A stretch of 64,000 nucleotides of DNA from Plectrocnemia conspersa (lineage: Eukaryota; Arthropoda; Insecta; Trichoptera; Polycentropodidae), in NCBI GenBank assembly GCA_009617715.1, contig VTFK01000063.1, forward strand, positions 558,001 through 622,000. The letters are read 5' to 3'. Shown here piece after piece: positions 41,143 to 50,497 of this stretch. The notes beneath the pieces were generated by a model. That model was not told the origin of the DNA. It did no database searches and worked only from the letters and a program-made list of their open reading frames with translations. The position numbers and the translations under genes were made by a program. The first letter of the stretch is position 1; each line of letters begins with the position of its first letter.

Positions 41143-42253
41143 TTTATTTATAATATCTTTTGACAATTGACCGATAAAGAACGGCGTTCAATTGAATAAA
41201 TGTGATATTTTGACGTTTTGTATTGTCTATATCGCGAAGCAAAACACTACGTTTACAAATTCTATTGACTGTTCTCGATTTCCGCGGCATCGAGATCTGC
41301 GCCCCATATACATTCGGTCATTAATAATAAATATACAAAATGCATCGCTCATCGCGTGATTTTTTTCGTTGTGAAAAACATATATCATACAAAGAGAAAA
41401 TATAATTTATATAGGACTGTTATTTAATCTTTCATTGACATTATAAAAAATGATTTCAAGTATTTTAAAAACGCTAAAGAGTTTTGCCGCATTTTTAAAC
41501 AGAAAAACAGTGGTGGACAAATATGTTATCATTACGAAAACGAAACATTGTAGAAAACGCCCTGAGTAATTTATTCAAATCCAAAAAAATATATATATAT
41601 ATATGTTAAGGATAGGAAGTATAATAGTCAAAGTTATTGACAAAAATCAGATTCGAAAGAAACTGGTGGTTCCTATTTTTTTGATTTTGTGTTTATAGTA
41701 CTTATTGTGAATATAGTGTGAGTAGAACGAAAATATTATCAATTATCAATTTATTTCTTGCTAAAAATATTGCTTACTTTAAAAAGGGTTCAACATAAAA
41801 TGTTTTCGAATCACTGCTAAATATCAATGTATGATGAAATTTGAAACGCTTTTTATATCCGATTCATGGAATTTCCGAATCATGGACTGTCAATACGCAA
41901 TATGTGCGTCTTAATACGCAATAGTTTTTTGTGTATTTTATTGATGTATTGCCCTGTAAAATTGATAATAGAGTTTTGGTGGAGCGCGAGGTCTATTAAG
42001 AGATATTTTAAAAAACTCAAATATCATGCAATATCGAAAAAAGTCTTCGGTTGGTATAAATTCTACCACCGCGAATCGGTGGTTTGTATTTATTTTTTTG
42101 TAAAAATGGATGTCCCGAATTTTGATAAACCCAAAAATAACATGACACGTGTTAACACAACGATAGGCACAGCGCAACTAATCATCCAAACGTACCAATA
42201 TGAAAAAGCGATATTAATTTTCGAATAACCTAATATATTACTATATATGGTAT

Positions 42254-42463
42254 GGGGGCCGATTTAGATTTGTTATGGCCAAAACTGGTTGGAACTTAAG
42301 TAGCAAATCGTGAAAAATTTTCTCTCGAGTGTCAATCTTCTACGCATTCGGACGCATCGTCTCGCGTCCACCTTGGAACAATGTAAACACCACAAATAAT
42401 TCAACAAAACATTACTGCAGCGGCTCAATCTGTGTCTAATTGCCACCCGTCACCATCACCGTC
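42254..42463 (+). repeat. Unidentified ~210-bp repeat, copy A
   Basis: It starts with GATTTGTTATGGCCAAAACT, passes ATTCGGACGC and AACATTACTGCAGCGGCTCA, and ends TTGCCACCCGTCACCATC. Shared with copies B and C. No terminal inverted repeats, open frame or clear Pol III boxes, so the class is unknown. Confidence 0.7.
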
Positions 42464-42500
42464 CCTAAAATGGAAAAGTTGAAATGATTAATTTTATTAG

Positions 42501-42722
42501 TGTGGGAGCATAGATTTATTATGGCCAAAACTTGGTGACATTTGAGTAGCACTGGCGTGACGGTTATTCTCTTCACTGGTATTTTTTAAGCGATTCGGAC
42601 GCGTGTCGCGCGTTCGCCCAGGTACTTCTGTACATAAACATGTAAACAACTTCGTAATTCAATAAAACATTACTGCAACATCTCAATCTGTCTAATTGCC
42701 ACCCATCTGCCGCATCCACCCA
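42501..42722 (+). repeat. Unidentified ~210-bp repeat, copy B
   Basis: Direct copy of A: TATGGCCAAAACTTGGTGAC, GAGTAGCACTGGCGTGACGG, GATTCGGACGCG, AAAACATTACTGCAACATCT, TAATTGCCACCCATC. It is separated from A by under 40 bp and has the opposite orientation to C. Confidence 0.7.
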
Positions 42723-42844
42723 AATGACATCACTGAAAGAGCATCTAGTTCAAACAAAATAAACAATTACTGGCTTGGGAAAGCACAAATTAGAAAAAGA
42801 TACAATAAACACGAAGAAGACAACGGAATAAATATTTTTGGCAA

Positions 42845-43046
42845 CGGGATGGTGACGGGTGGCAATTAAACACAGATTGAGCCGCTGCAGTAATGTATTA
42901 TTGATGATACGAGTTATTTACATGGTTTACAAAGTACATCGCGCGCGTCCGAATCGACTAAAGATTGCCAGTCGAGAGAACAACCGTCACGCCAGTGCTA
43001 CTCAAATGCCGCCAAGTTTTGGCCATAACAAATCTGGGCTTCCACA
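42845..43046 (-). repeat. Unidentified ~210-bp repeat, copy C (inverted)
   Basis: Its reverse complement reads ATTTGTTATGGCCAAAACTT, GAGTAGCACTGGCGTGACGG, TTCGGACGCGCGCG, ACATTACTGCAGCGGCTCA, ATTGCCACCCGTCACCATC. It matches B best at one end and A best at the other. With B it forms a long inverted pair around a ~120-nt spacer. Confidence 0.7.
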
Positions 43047-43739
43047 TATTAAAATCTATAATTAACCCTTTGCCCGTTATTTTTTACCGTTATTTCGCAC
43101 TTTGCTAATATAATATGTGGAGAACACATATTTATGCCATAAATTATTTTAATATTTTCAACCATAAATTATACAAAAAAAACATATTATGAGGCTTAAC
43201 GGTTGATGACACCTTACGATGCCTAATTTTCTAACGTTATTAAACTCAATAATAATGAAATATAAATACTATCAAGACAATTAACAATGAAGTAGTTAAA
43301 ATATAATTAAAAACTGGAGATAAATGTAGCACAACCGTAAATGCATTCAAGGAAAGAAAAGAATTTCATTTATATCAAAAAAACAGAAAAAAATTAGAGA
43401 GTAGTATTAAAAACTTACGTTTGTCATACGACCAGGAATTTTCAAAACAATAATTAAACGATGAAGGACATATAGTAAGAAATATCTTCAACATTTTACA
43501 AGAAAAAACATTGCCACTGTTTTACGTCGATATGGAAACAATAGAAAATAATACACATTTAATAATAATATTCTATTGTTTTTTATGTTTATATGAAAAA
43601 TATTTAATTTGTATTATGCATATACAAACCTAAAAAAGTCTATAATTTAAATGTGCTTAGTTACTATGTCTGTTTTAATAGAAGTTGCAATCAGTTTAAT
43701 GTAATATTATTTTAGTTTTTATCTATTTAATCGGCGATT

Positions 43740-43965
43740 TCTAAGTAACAGGTGCACTATTTCGTAGAATCGTCGCACGGTGTCGAAAGTGTAGGGGGCT
43801 TAGTATGCGCGGTAACGATGCGCAGTCGCGTCGTACATAACCTGTCAGTCGGTTGTTGACGGTTCCCCAAGCCGATACCGATATACCGTTATTTTCACTT
43901 ATTGAATTGCCGAATCGTTGAAAATGTCTACATCGAGGGTTTGACGCGTCGTCGACCGACTGAAG
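43740..43965 (+). promoter_or_regulatory. Probable MED24 promoter and 5' leader with short upstream ORF
   Basis: CG-rich relative to its surroundings, with no TATA box in a convincing place. An upstream ATG at 43924 opens a six-codon frame (MSTSRV) that stops at 43942-43944, in the same frame as MED24 and 21 bp before its first ATG. The transcription start is not determined. Confidence 0.4.
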
Positions 43966-46935
43966 ATGCGTAAACCGTTCGTGCTGCTAAAGATGGAAGC
44001 GAAGACAACCAGCAAAACCAGTTCTCTCAAGGCCCTTCTGCTCAAAGCCTGGCGAGAAAGATGGTCCGACTTGCAATGGGGAATCAACATCAAGACCATC
44101 CTGCCGAGGGGAGTGAGCGGAGACGTGTACAACTTGGCGGATTGTATCCTGCAGCAAGCCATGGTGGGCTGCGGAGCTAACCAGCTGGTAATCTCGTACT
44201 TGAGACACTCTCTGAGCGCCCAGTTAGTCTCGTACGCAGCCGTCTTGCAAAGAATAGCCAAATTCGAATCCTTCCATAAGCCGTATTGCGTCGTCAGCTT
44301 GTTAGATTTTGTAGAAAGCATTTTAGACGGCGTCACCTGCAAAGGCAAGCTCGAAGAGGGACTTCTAGCGCCTTCGATTTTATCCATCGCGTATTGGTTG
44401 TTACAAGTCTATCATTATACGCTAAGCAAATATCCCACTTCCAACCCTACTCATTCTCCACACTTGGAACTGTTCGAAAAACCAGCCTTGTTACTTAACT
44501 GCATCGTAAACTCTGATTTTTTAATAGCTATGTTATACCTAGCTAGGCAAGACGATCAAGAGCAGTACGCCGAGATCATCAAGAAATGCCAAGAGATCAA
44601 CTCGTTAGTGATGATGAACACGCAGTTCAAATCCAACGTTGCTATCGAAGAAGCCTTGAAAAAATTATGCTATTTAGAGGTAGATAAATTCACTCCCTTG
44701 AACGAAAAAGTCGAATCCATCACGTATTGCCTCCAATCGTTACTAGCGATCGAATTACTAGCTAATCCTAACGCCGACACCCAAGTTTTCGTCAACGAAC
44801 TATTGATGGTTAAGCGCATCAAAGGCTATCAAATGCCGCGATTATACTGCGAACTAATGAGAGCTTCTTTAATATCGTTAAACGACGTGAGCGGAAGTCC
44901 ATCGAAACAATCCATCTGGGGAGCGTTCACGTTCTTGAAAGTACCTCAAATCATCCAACAATTACACTCAGTCGTCGCCACTGAAGATACCGATATCGTA
45001 GAAGCGTTCGAATTGTTACTGCAATTCAGTCCGTTATTAGATATCATCGACTCAAAGTGTTCATGCAATTGTGTTCAATCTTTATTAGAAGGCCTAAATA
45101 AATTATCGCTCGTCTCCGAACATCATATGACGTATTTCAGTCAGAAGCGAGAGGTCACTAATAATAGATTACAGAAGTTAGAGCCGGCCGGATTGCAAGG
45201 ATCGTTGCCTACGTTCATAATGAGAGCCGAACCGACGCTTGCCGGTATTTTAAAGACGATGAGCGCCGACTTCATGAAGATCCAAGACGCTCTATACAGT
45301 ATGCTGTGTCAAGTCTTAGGCGGGAAGAGCCTAGAAGTCATATTGGCCGTGGCCACCGTCGAAGGTAAACTCAAGCAGTTCGTTTCGAAGTTGATCAAAT
45401 TCAACGAATGCTCGTTGCAATCGAGCGGAGAGATCGGAAAAGCTTCGCAGTCGAAAGCCATGCTGTTCGACATCACGTTTTTGATTCTATGCGCCATCGT
45501 TCAGCAGTACGGCGCCGAAGCCGTTTTAGACGAAGGCGGAGATTCGTTCTTCGAGCAATGGATCAGAGACTGTATGGTCGAAAAAGGCGTTCCTAAATCA
45601 CCGGATCAGATGCTTCACAAATGCGACTCTTCCAAAGTCGATATATTACTCTGCCAGTTGAATTCCAACGAGTACGAGTTTAAAGGCAGTCAACTCAAAT
45701 GCCACGATCTTTGTATCAACGTCTGCGGTGCGATTAAAGAAGTCTTATTTGCTTGGGAGCAAGGATCTATTACGGCGACTGATGTTAAACGGATCTTAGA
45801 CGTATTGAGACAAAAGATGGCTTCTTTAGCAGTCTGCGCTTCGGCGTGGTTATGCTCTTACATGCACATCGTTCATCAAGACGCTTTATTGAAACCGATG
45901 AACATGGTGCAACAGTTTTTGACTCCGTTAAGCGAAGTAGAATTAGGTCAGAGCGACAATTTCAAAGACAGATCAGTATTGATGTTCCAAATAATCAGAA
46001 AAATGCAGTACGACGTACATCCGCCGAACGCTTCTAAGAATAAAGTATTGACATTGAGTCACAGTATCGTCTCGAGATTGCCGATCTCCGAACAGCTGTC
46101 GTCGGCTTGGGAAGGCGTAAAAGATAAAGGCTGGCTTCATATTGAATCCACCCACGTGTTCGAAAGCTTGCTCAATACCGGAGGACCTACCTGGTTCGTC
46201 ACTAATTTGGTGAAAGAAGTCTTAAAGTTCAAATATTCGGAAGATCTCAACAGAGCCGTGGATTTAGCGTTCGCTCTGTTTCATTTGAACATCGAGCAAT
46301 GCACTCAAGCTTTGCTCTTACAAGTATTACCTCAGTATTTATACAATAGTCAGCAGTGCGAAAATCTAGTGGAGCCGCAAGCGTCCATATTGGCTAAGCT
46401 TTGCGTTTATTGCATCTACGCCGCTTTAGAATACAGTCACTCTAATCCGGCCGCTCAGAGTTCTAAAAAAAGGCAGCGGTACGAAGAAATCGAAGATATC
46501 GAAGCGATGTGTCCGACGAACAAAGTCAGGAGACTGAACGACAATACGACCGAAAGCAGCACTCTCTTCGCTAGCACCTTACCTTTGCAGAGCAGCGGAC
46601 AGAAGAGCGTGATTCTCAAAGAGCCTCTACAATCCGCTTTGCAAGACATGTTCAAAGTATTCTCACAGCTGGCCGGTAGAGATGGAGAAGTTTCGCCTCA
46701 AACTCACTTTATCTTCCAATTTTTAAACTTCATCGTTCTTTGCGGACACGATCGAGCTAGAATTGTTCTTCAAGGCGTACCCACCGAGTTGGTGCCGACT
46801 TTAGTCAAGTCCATGCCGGAGCTCTTCAGCACCGGACTACTTTTAAGGCTATACGACATGGGAACCATCGGCGGTAGAAAATCGACGGCTCGCGATCTAT
46901 GCATATTGAGAAATATGCAACTTAGGCCAAATTAA
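43966..46935 (+). CDS. MED24: Mediator complex subunit 24 (MED24), complete and intronless
   Basis: A 989-residue tail-module subunit of Mediator, the co-activator bridging transcription factors and RNA polymerase II. The human protein is also 989 residues and collinear. Matching blocks include the N-terminal LLLKAWRERWSDLQWGINIK, NLADCILQQAMVG, WGAFTFLKVPQI, FELLLQFSPLLDIIDSKCSCNC, IMRAEPTLAGILKTM, GKSLEVILAVATVEGKLKQF, LAVCASAWL, HVFESLLNTGGPTWFVTNLVKEVLK and a basic KKRQRYEEIEDI segment that may be a nuclear localisation signal. LKALL near residue 21 and LQSLL are LxxLL-type nuclear-receptor-box motifs. A second Met at 43993 has a better start context and lies nearer the human start. There are no introns, unlike its neighbours, and no disabling mutation. 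It is convergent with dysfusion. Confidence 0.95.
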   Translation: MRKPFVLLKMEAKTTSKTSSLKALLLKAWRERWSDLQWGINIKTILPRGVSGDVYNLADCILQQAMVGCGANQLVISYLRHSLSAQLVSYAAVLQRIAKFESFHKPYCVVSLLDFVESILDGVTCKGKLEEGLLAPSILSIAYWLLQVYHYTLSKYPTSNPTHSPHLELFEKPALLLNCIVNSDFLIAMLYLARQDDQEQYAEIIKKCQEINSLVMMNTQFKSNVAIEEALKKLCYLEVDKFTPLNEKVESITYCLQSLLAIELLANPNADTQVFVNELLMVKRIKGYQMPRLYCELMRASLISLNDVSGSPSKQSIWGAFTFLKVPQIIQQLHSVVATEDTDIVEAFELLLQFSPLLDIIDSKCSCNCVQSLLEGLNKLSLVSEHHMTYFSQKREVTNNRLQKLEPAGLQGSLPTFIMRAEPTLAGILKTMSADFMKIQDALYSMLCQVLGGKSLEVILAVATVEGKLKQFVSKLIKFNECSLQSSGEIGKASQSKAMLFDITFLILCAIVQQYGAEAVLDEGGDSFFEQWIRDCMVEKGVPKSPDQMLHKCDSSKVDILLCQLNSNEYEFKGSQLKCHDLCINVCGAIKEVLFAWEQGSITATDVKRILDVLRQKMASLAVCASAWLCSYMHIVHQDALLKPMNMVQQFLTPLSEVELGQSDNFKDRSVLMFQIIRKMQYDVHPPNASKNKVLTLSHSIVSRLPISEQLSSAWEGVKDKGWLHIESTHVFESLLNTGGPTWFVTNLVKEVLKFKYSEDLNRAVDLAFALFHLNIEQCTQALLLQVLPQYLYNSQQCENLVEPQASILAKLCVYCIYAALEYSHSNPAAQSSKKRQRYEEIEDIEAMCPTNKVRRLNDNTTESSTLFASTLPLQSSGQKSVILKEPLQSALQDMFKVFSQLAGRDGEVSPQTHFIFQFLNFIVLCGHDRARIVLQGVPTELVPTLVKSMPELFSTGLLLRLYDMGTIGGRKSTARDLCILRNMQLRPN

Positions 46936-47100
46936 TTTGCTTAATAAAGAGTATTAATAATTCTTTTAGCGTTGACTCATCGATTGTTGTTGTGAAATAG
47001 TTATAAACGCGAATTAAGACAATGTTAATAAATTGTCACACAATATTAGGACAAATTTGTAACGAAATGTAAATATAATATGAATTAATTATTTTAATTT
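46936..47100 (+). terminator. MED24 3' end with candidate polyadenylation signals
   Basis: AATAAA lies at 46943-46948, only 8 nt after the stop codon, and another begins near 47026. The first would give an extremely short 3' UTR; a later one is more likely used. Confidence 0.45.
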
Positions 47101-47865
47101 AAAGCTCATATTTTTTTTAAATATGACTAATATATTACTTCGCAATATGCTCTATTTTATTGCTATCATGTAAAAAAATCAAATTTATGTATTTAAATTA
47201 ATTATTTTTAAAGAACATATATTTATCGTCATCTTATTTCTATTACACGCTTGTAAATCAATATAATATATAAAAGACAAACGTTCAAATACAAGATGAC
47301 TAAGATGATGTTATGTTATTTATATAATACCTCATTTGTGTGATGGTAGTATCGTTTTTTTATTATACAATTAATGAAATAATTTAATAAAACAAATTTA
47401 TTTGATACAATATCTTTTATTTCCTTTCATACAATATAAATATTTTTACATACATATAAAATTATCATAAAATACATATTTAATATTTTTTTCATATTCT
47501 AAAAGGAACACTTTTACTTATAGTAAAATATATAATAAATTGGCACATTTTTTTGTATTACCAAAATCAATTTTAATTTACATATATTATAATTATAATT
47601 AAAAATACTTTAAGTACGGTGAATGGCCTGTTTTCAATGCATTTTTACGTAGAAAATATATATTGCACTCGCCAGCCAAAAATTGCTTATAAAAGAGTAA
47701 TATTTACATTAAATAAATAATACTGAAGTTGTGATGTCTTTTAGTAAAAATGTACAAAATTAAGTTAATTAACAAACAATAAATAATATGAATTTTTAAC
47801 AATTATATGTAACAATTTTATTATTATATATTTAAACAAACATAAATTATAGTGTGATATAATAG

Positions 47866-47979
47866 TTGTTCCATTAAACGAATTGCTTGTGGATTGATAT
47901 AAACACCCATTGCAACGAATCCTTTCTCTTAGAAGATTTACCTTTCATAAATGCACAAACAATTCGTTTTATGGAACAA
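47866..47979. mobile_element. Small MITE with ~27-bp inverted repeats
   Basis: The left end TTGTTCCATTAAACGAATTG and the reverse complement of the right end, TTGTTCCATAAAACGAATTG, match but for one base in 20, and pairing continues as GCTTGTG/TTTGTGC. Total ~114 bp. TA dinucleotides lie within 1-2 bp of both ends, suggesting a Tc1/mariner-type MITE, but the exact target duplication is unclear. Confidence 0.6.
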
Positions 47980-49823
47980 AGTATTTATTTTAATGCACAT
48001 CTCAAAATAATTCTCTGTAAAATAGCACCCATTTATTACATGTTAATACGATAGAAAGAGACGGAATATCTTTTGTACTAAGTGAGAAAGGAACGGCATA
48101 AAAACTTTATTAGGAACTGATGTAGTAAATGTTGCTTTAGATATCAAACTAAAACATGTCATTTAACTTACCGTTGGTCGCGCTTGAACGTATAGCCCCC
48201 TCCGTTATTATCGTTTAAAGCTATAATATATAATAATTAAATATATTTTTTTTATTGTATTTCAATGCTTTATAAATAAAATAAAATATAAATTTCGATA
48301 AAAAAAAATACCAAACTTAAGTTTTGAAAATTGGTTTTTTGGTTTCATAAAATCGCAATGCTCTTAAAAACATGTATTAGTATAAACTACTGTATCGAAT
48401 TGTAATTTTAAAACGTTCTAAAGCAGTGCCATCAGTTGCTCAAATATTTCTTGTTTTTTTTTTAGCATTTTGCTGAAGTATCAGTATCACTGAAATAGTA
48501 GCAACTTTTCCAATAATTCATTTTATTATCATATCTTTTTAATAAACAGGGTAAATTACGGTTCGTAATTTTTATTCAAAGGATAAAAAAAATTATTATA
48601 CCTCAAGTGTTTTAAAATAATATTTTTTATATAAAATAAATTTTAAAGAAAAATAATTAAAAATAAAGTAAATAATAATTATAATAAAAAAAACATGCAG
48701 CTCAGTTAAAATACGAATATGAATCGATCTTGATGCAACACAACTAATACGCAAAATTAAATTGCTTGTTTTTGAGCATATATTAAAAAAAATTCTAGGA
48801 AAGTAGACGGCTCCATAAACTTATATCTTTCACACAAAAGAAATGGCATTAAAATTCCGTCCGGGTGAGCGCTGCGCCACCGCGCGACCAACGGCAGGTT
48901 AACTTAATATTTTTTATGTAATGTGTAGGGTAGAGATGTAGCAAAAGTTCGATAAACTCAATGGTAAGCGTTTGAAGGCTCACGAAGACAAGTTCAATGG
49001 CATTAAATATGCTGATTTGCTTTAAATGTGAGAGGGAGGCTTACAAGGTAATCAAAATAAATGAAAGTGTTTTTTATGTGTAAGATTTAGTCTACAGTAA
49101 ATTCAATCGAAGAAAATATTATTTCAACCTTGGCAATTTTAAGTAAGCACATCCAAAGTTAATAAAATAATATCTTGTATAAGGTTTTAAATTCAACTTT
49201 TGCATTGAAAAATCAAAAAAAGCGCAGTGATGTCCCAAATTAGATTTTACTCCCGCTAAATCATGTCATTTAATTTTTTTATAAAAAAATTTAGTAATGC
49301 AAATTAAAATGTGCGATACCTGACAAAGGAGAAAAGGCTTTTCAGAACTTTATGTATTTATATGACTTATCAATGAGTCACTCCTTATCTCTTTTTTTCG
49401 CTCCGAACAGCAATTTTCAATCATGAACAAATATATGAAGCTTTTCTTGACCTTCTTTGTCATTGTTGTTAAGATTTTGGTGAATTGCGTCTTTTTTAGC
49501 AATAAATTAAATGGTCAGAATTTAAATCAACTCTGGGTCAGAAGAAAAATCAAATTTTGCTCCTAATTATATTATTCAGGATCAGTATAAATATCAAATG
49601 CTTGGAATAAAAATAGTATATGGTAAAAATAAAAATATAGTGCGATTAGAATTTAAATAATGAATGGTCATAATTATATTATCAGGGTCAGAATAAATAT
49701 CAAATGGTTACGATAAAAAATCCATACCGTCAGAGTAAGAATATAGGAGGATTATGTAAATTAAAAAATAATTTAACATTTATGTATATAAATAAGCAAT
49801 AAATTATTTATTTTAGAAATATT

Positions 49824-50075
49824 TTACAAAATATGTAGCTTAGACCAAAACTGTTGTTCGGGCGAGCGTTGGTCAGAACATTGAACACCCCATGAATAAC
49901 GCTCAACGAATCTATTTAATTGTATGTAGGACACAAAGGTATTCAGAGGAATGAGCGAAGCGAGAATAACGACAGAGCGGTGGCGGAGAACACGCTTAGC
50001 ATATTGTATTGATTTCTGATAATGTTGTGAGCCCAACCGAAACAGTTGTCCCCAAAGCACCTTGATATTGACCAT
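49824..50075 (-). pseudogene. Possible LINE C-terminal fragment
   Basis: An 83-codon minus-strand frame with LWGQLFRLGSQHYQKSIQYAKRVLRHRSV, reminiscent of the post-RT region of Jockey-like LINEs (W-G ... L ... I-Q-K-R ... L). The YSWGV section is also encoded at 27907-27925 on the plus strand, supporting a dispersed element. No RT core is present. Confidence 0.35.
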
Positions 50076-50356
50076 ATATTATTATACGCATCATCTGTCA
50101 ACATAAAACTGACCTTGAGGTGTGTAGATTATATAATATAAATACTGACGATTAAATTGTAATAAATACTAACTGTAAAAAATGATTTTGAAATTTTAAT
50201 TACTCAATATAAATTCCGACCAATTCATACAAAAATATTTTTTTTTTCCCCAATATTACAGTGAACTTGAGAATTTGACTTAAAATAGTTTGATATCTAA
50301 CAAAATAAATAATGGATGAAACCTTATTTCTAAGCTATATTACCTCTTATTATAAA

Positions 50357-50447
50357 TTTATTTTAAAAATAAATAAAATATTTGTATGTACATCCATATG
50401 TAAATTATTTACAAAATATAATGGTAGTGGTAATATTATTTTTTATT
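50357..50447 (-). terminator. Candidate dysfusion polyadenylation signals
   Basis: On the minus strand AATAAA occurs at 50447-50442 and 50362-50357, about 50 and 135 nt after the stop codon. Either could be used; AATAAA is common by chance in such AT-rich DNA. Confidence 0.35.
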
Positions 50448-50497
50448 TTATATGATATAGTTTCGATCACAGATTGCTAAAAAGTCATAATCGTTCG

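Larger units (their letters stand above)
41143..43923. other. Spacer between divergent TRMT61A and MED24
   Basis: Holds both 5' ends. A (TA)n run lies near 41588-41603. Three copies of an unknown ~210-bp repeat occupy 42254-43046. Upstream of MED24, 43740-43920 is CG-containing and TATA-less and is the likely promoter and 5' leader. The 120-codon frame at 41866-42228 looks accidental. Confidence 0.5.
47101..50440. other. Spacer between convergent MED24 and dysfusion
   Basis: AT-rich. It contains a small inverted-repeat element at 47866-47979 and a possible LINE relic at 49824-50075 (minus). No further gene recognised. Confidence 0.45.

Noticed and set aside
41588..41603. Short (TA)n run
   Set aside because: An ordinary small microsatellite, common in AT-rich DNA; not worth a separate feature.
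41866..42228. 120-codon plus-strand frame in the MED24/TRMT61A spacer
   Set aside because: No recognisable motif or domain, an overlapping frame exists on the other strand, and composition resembles its non-coding surroundings.
43899..44387. 162-codon antisense frame over the 5' part of MED24
   Set aside because: It is the shadow of the well-supported MED24 coding strand.
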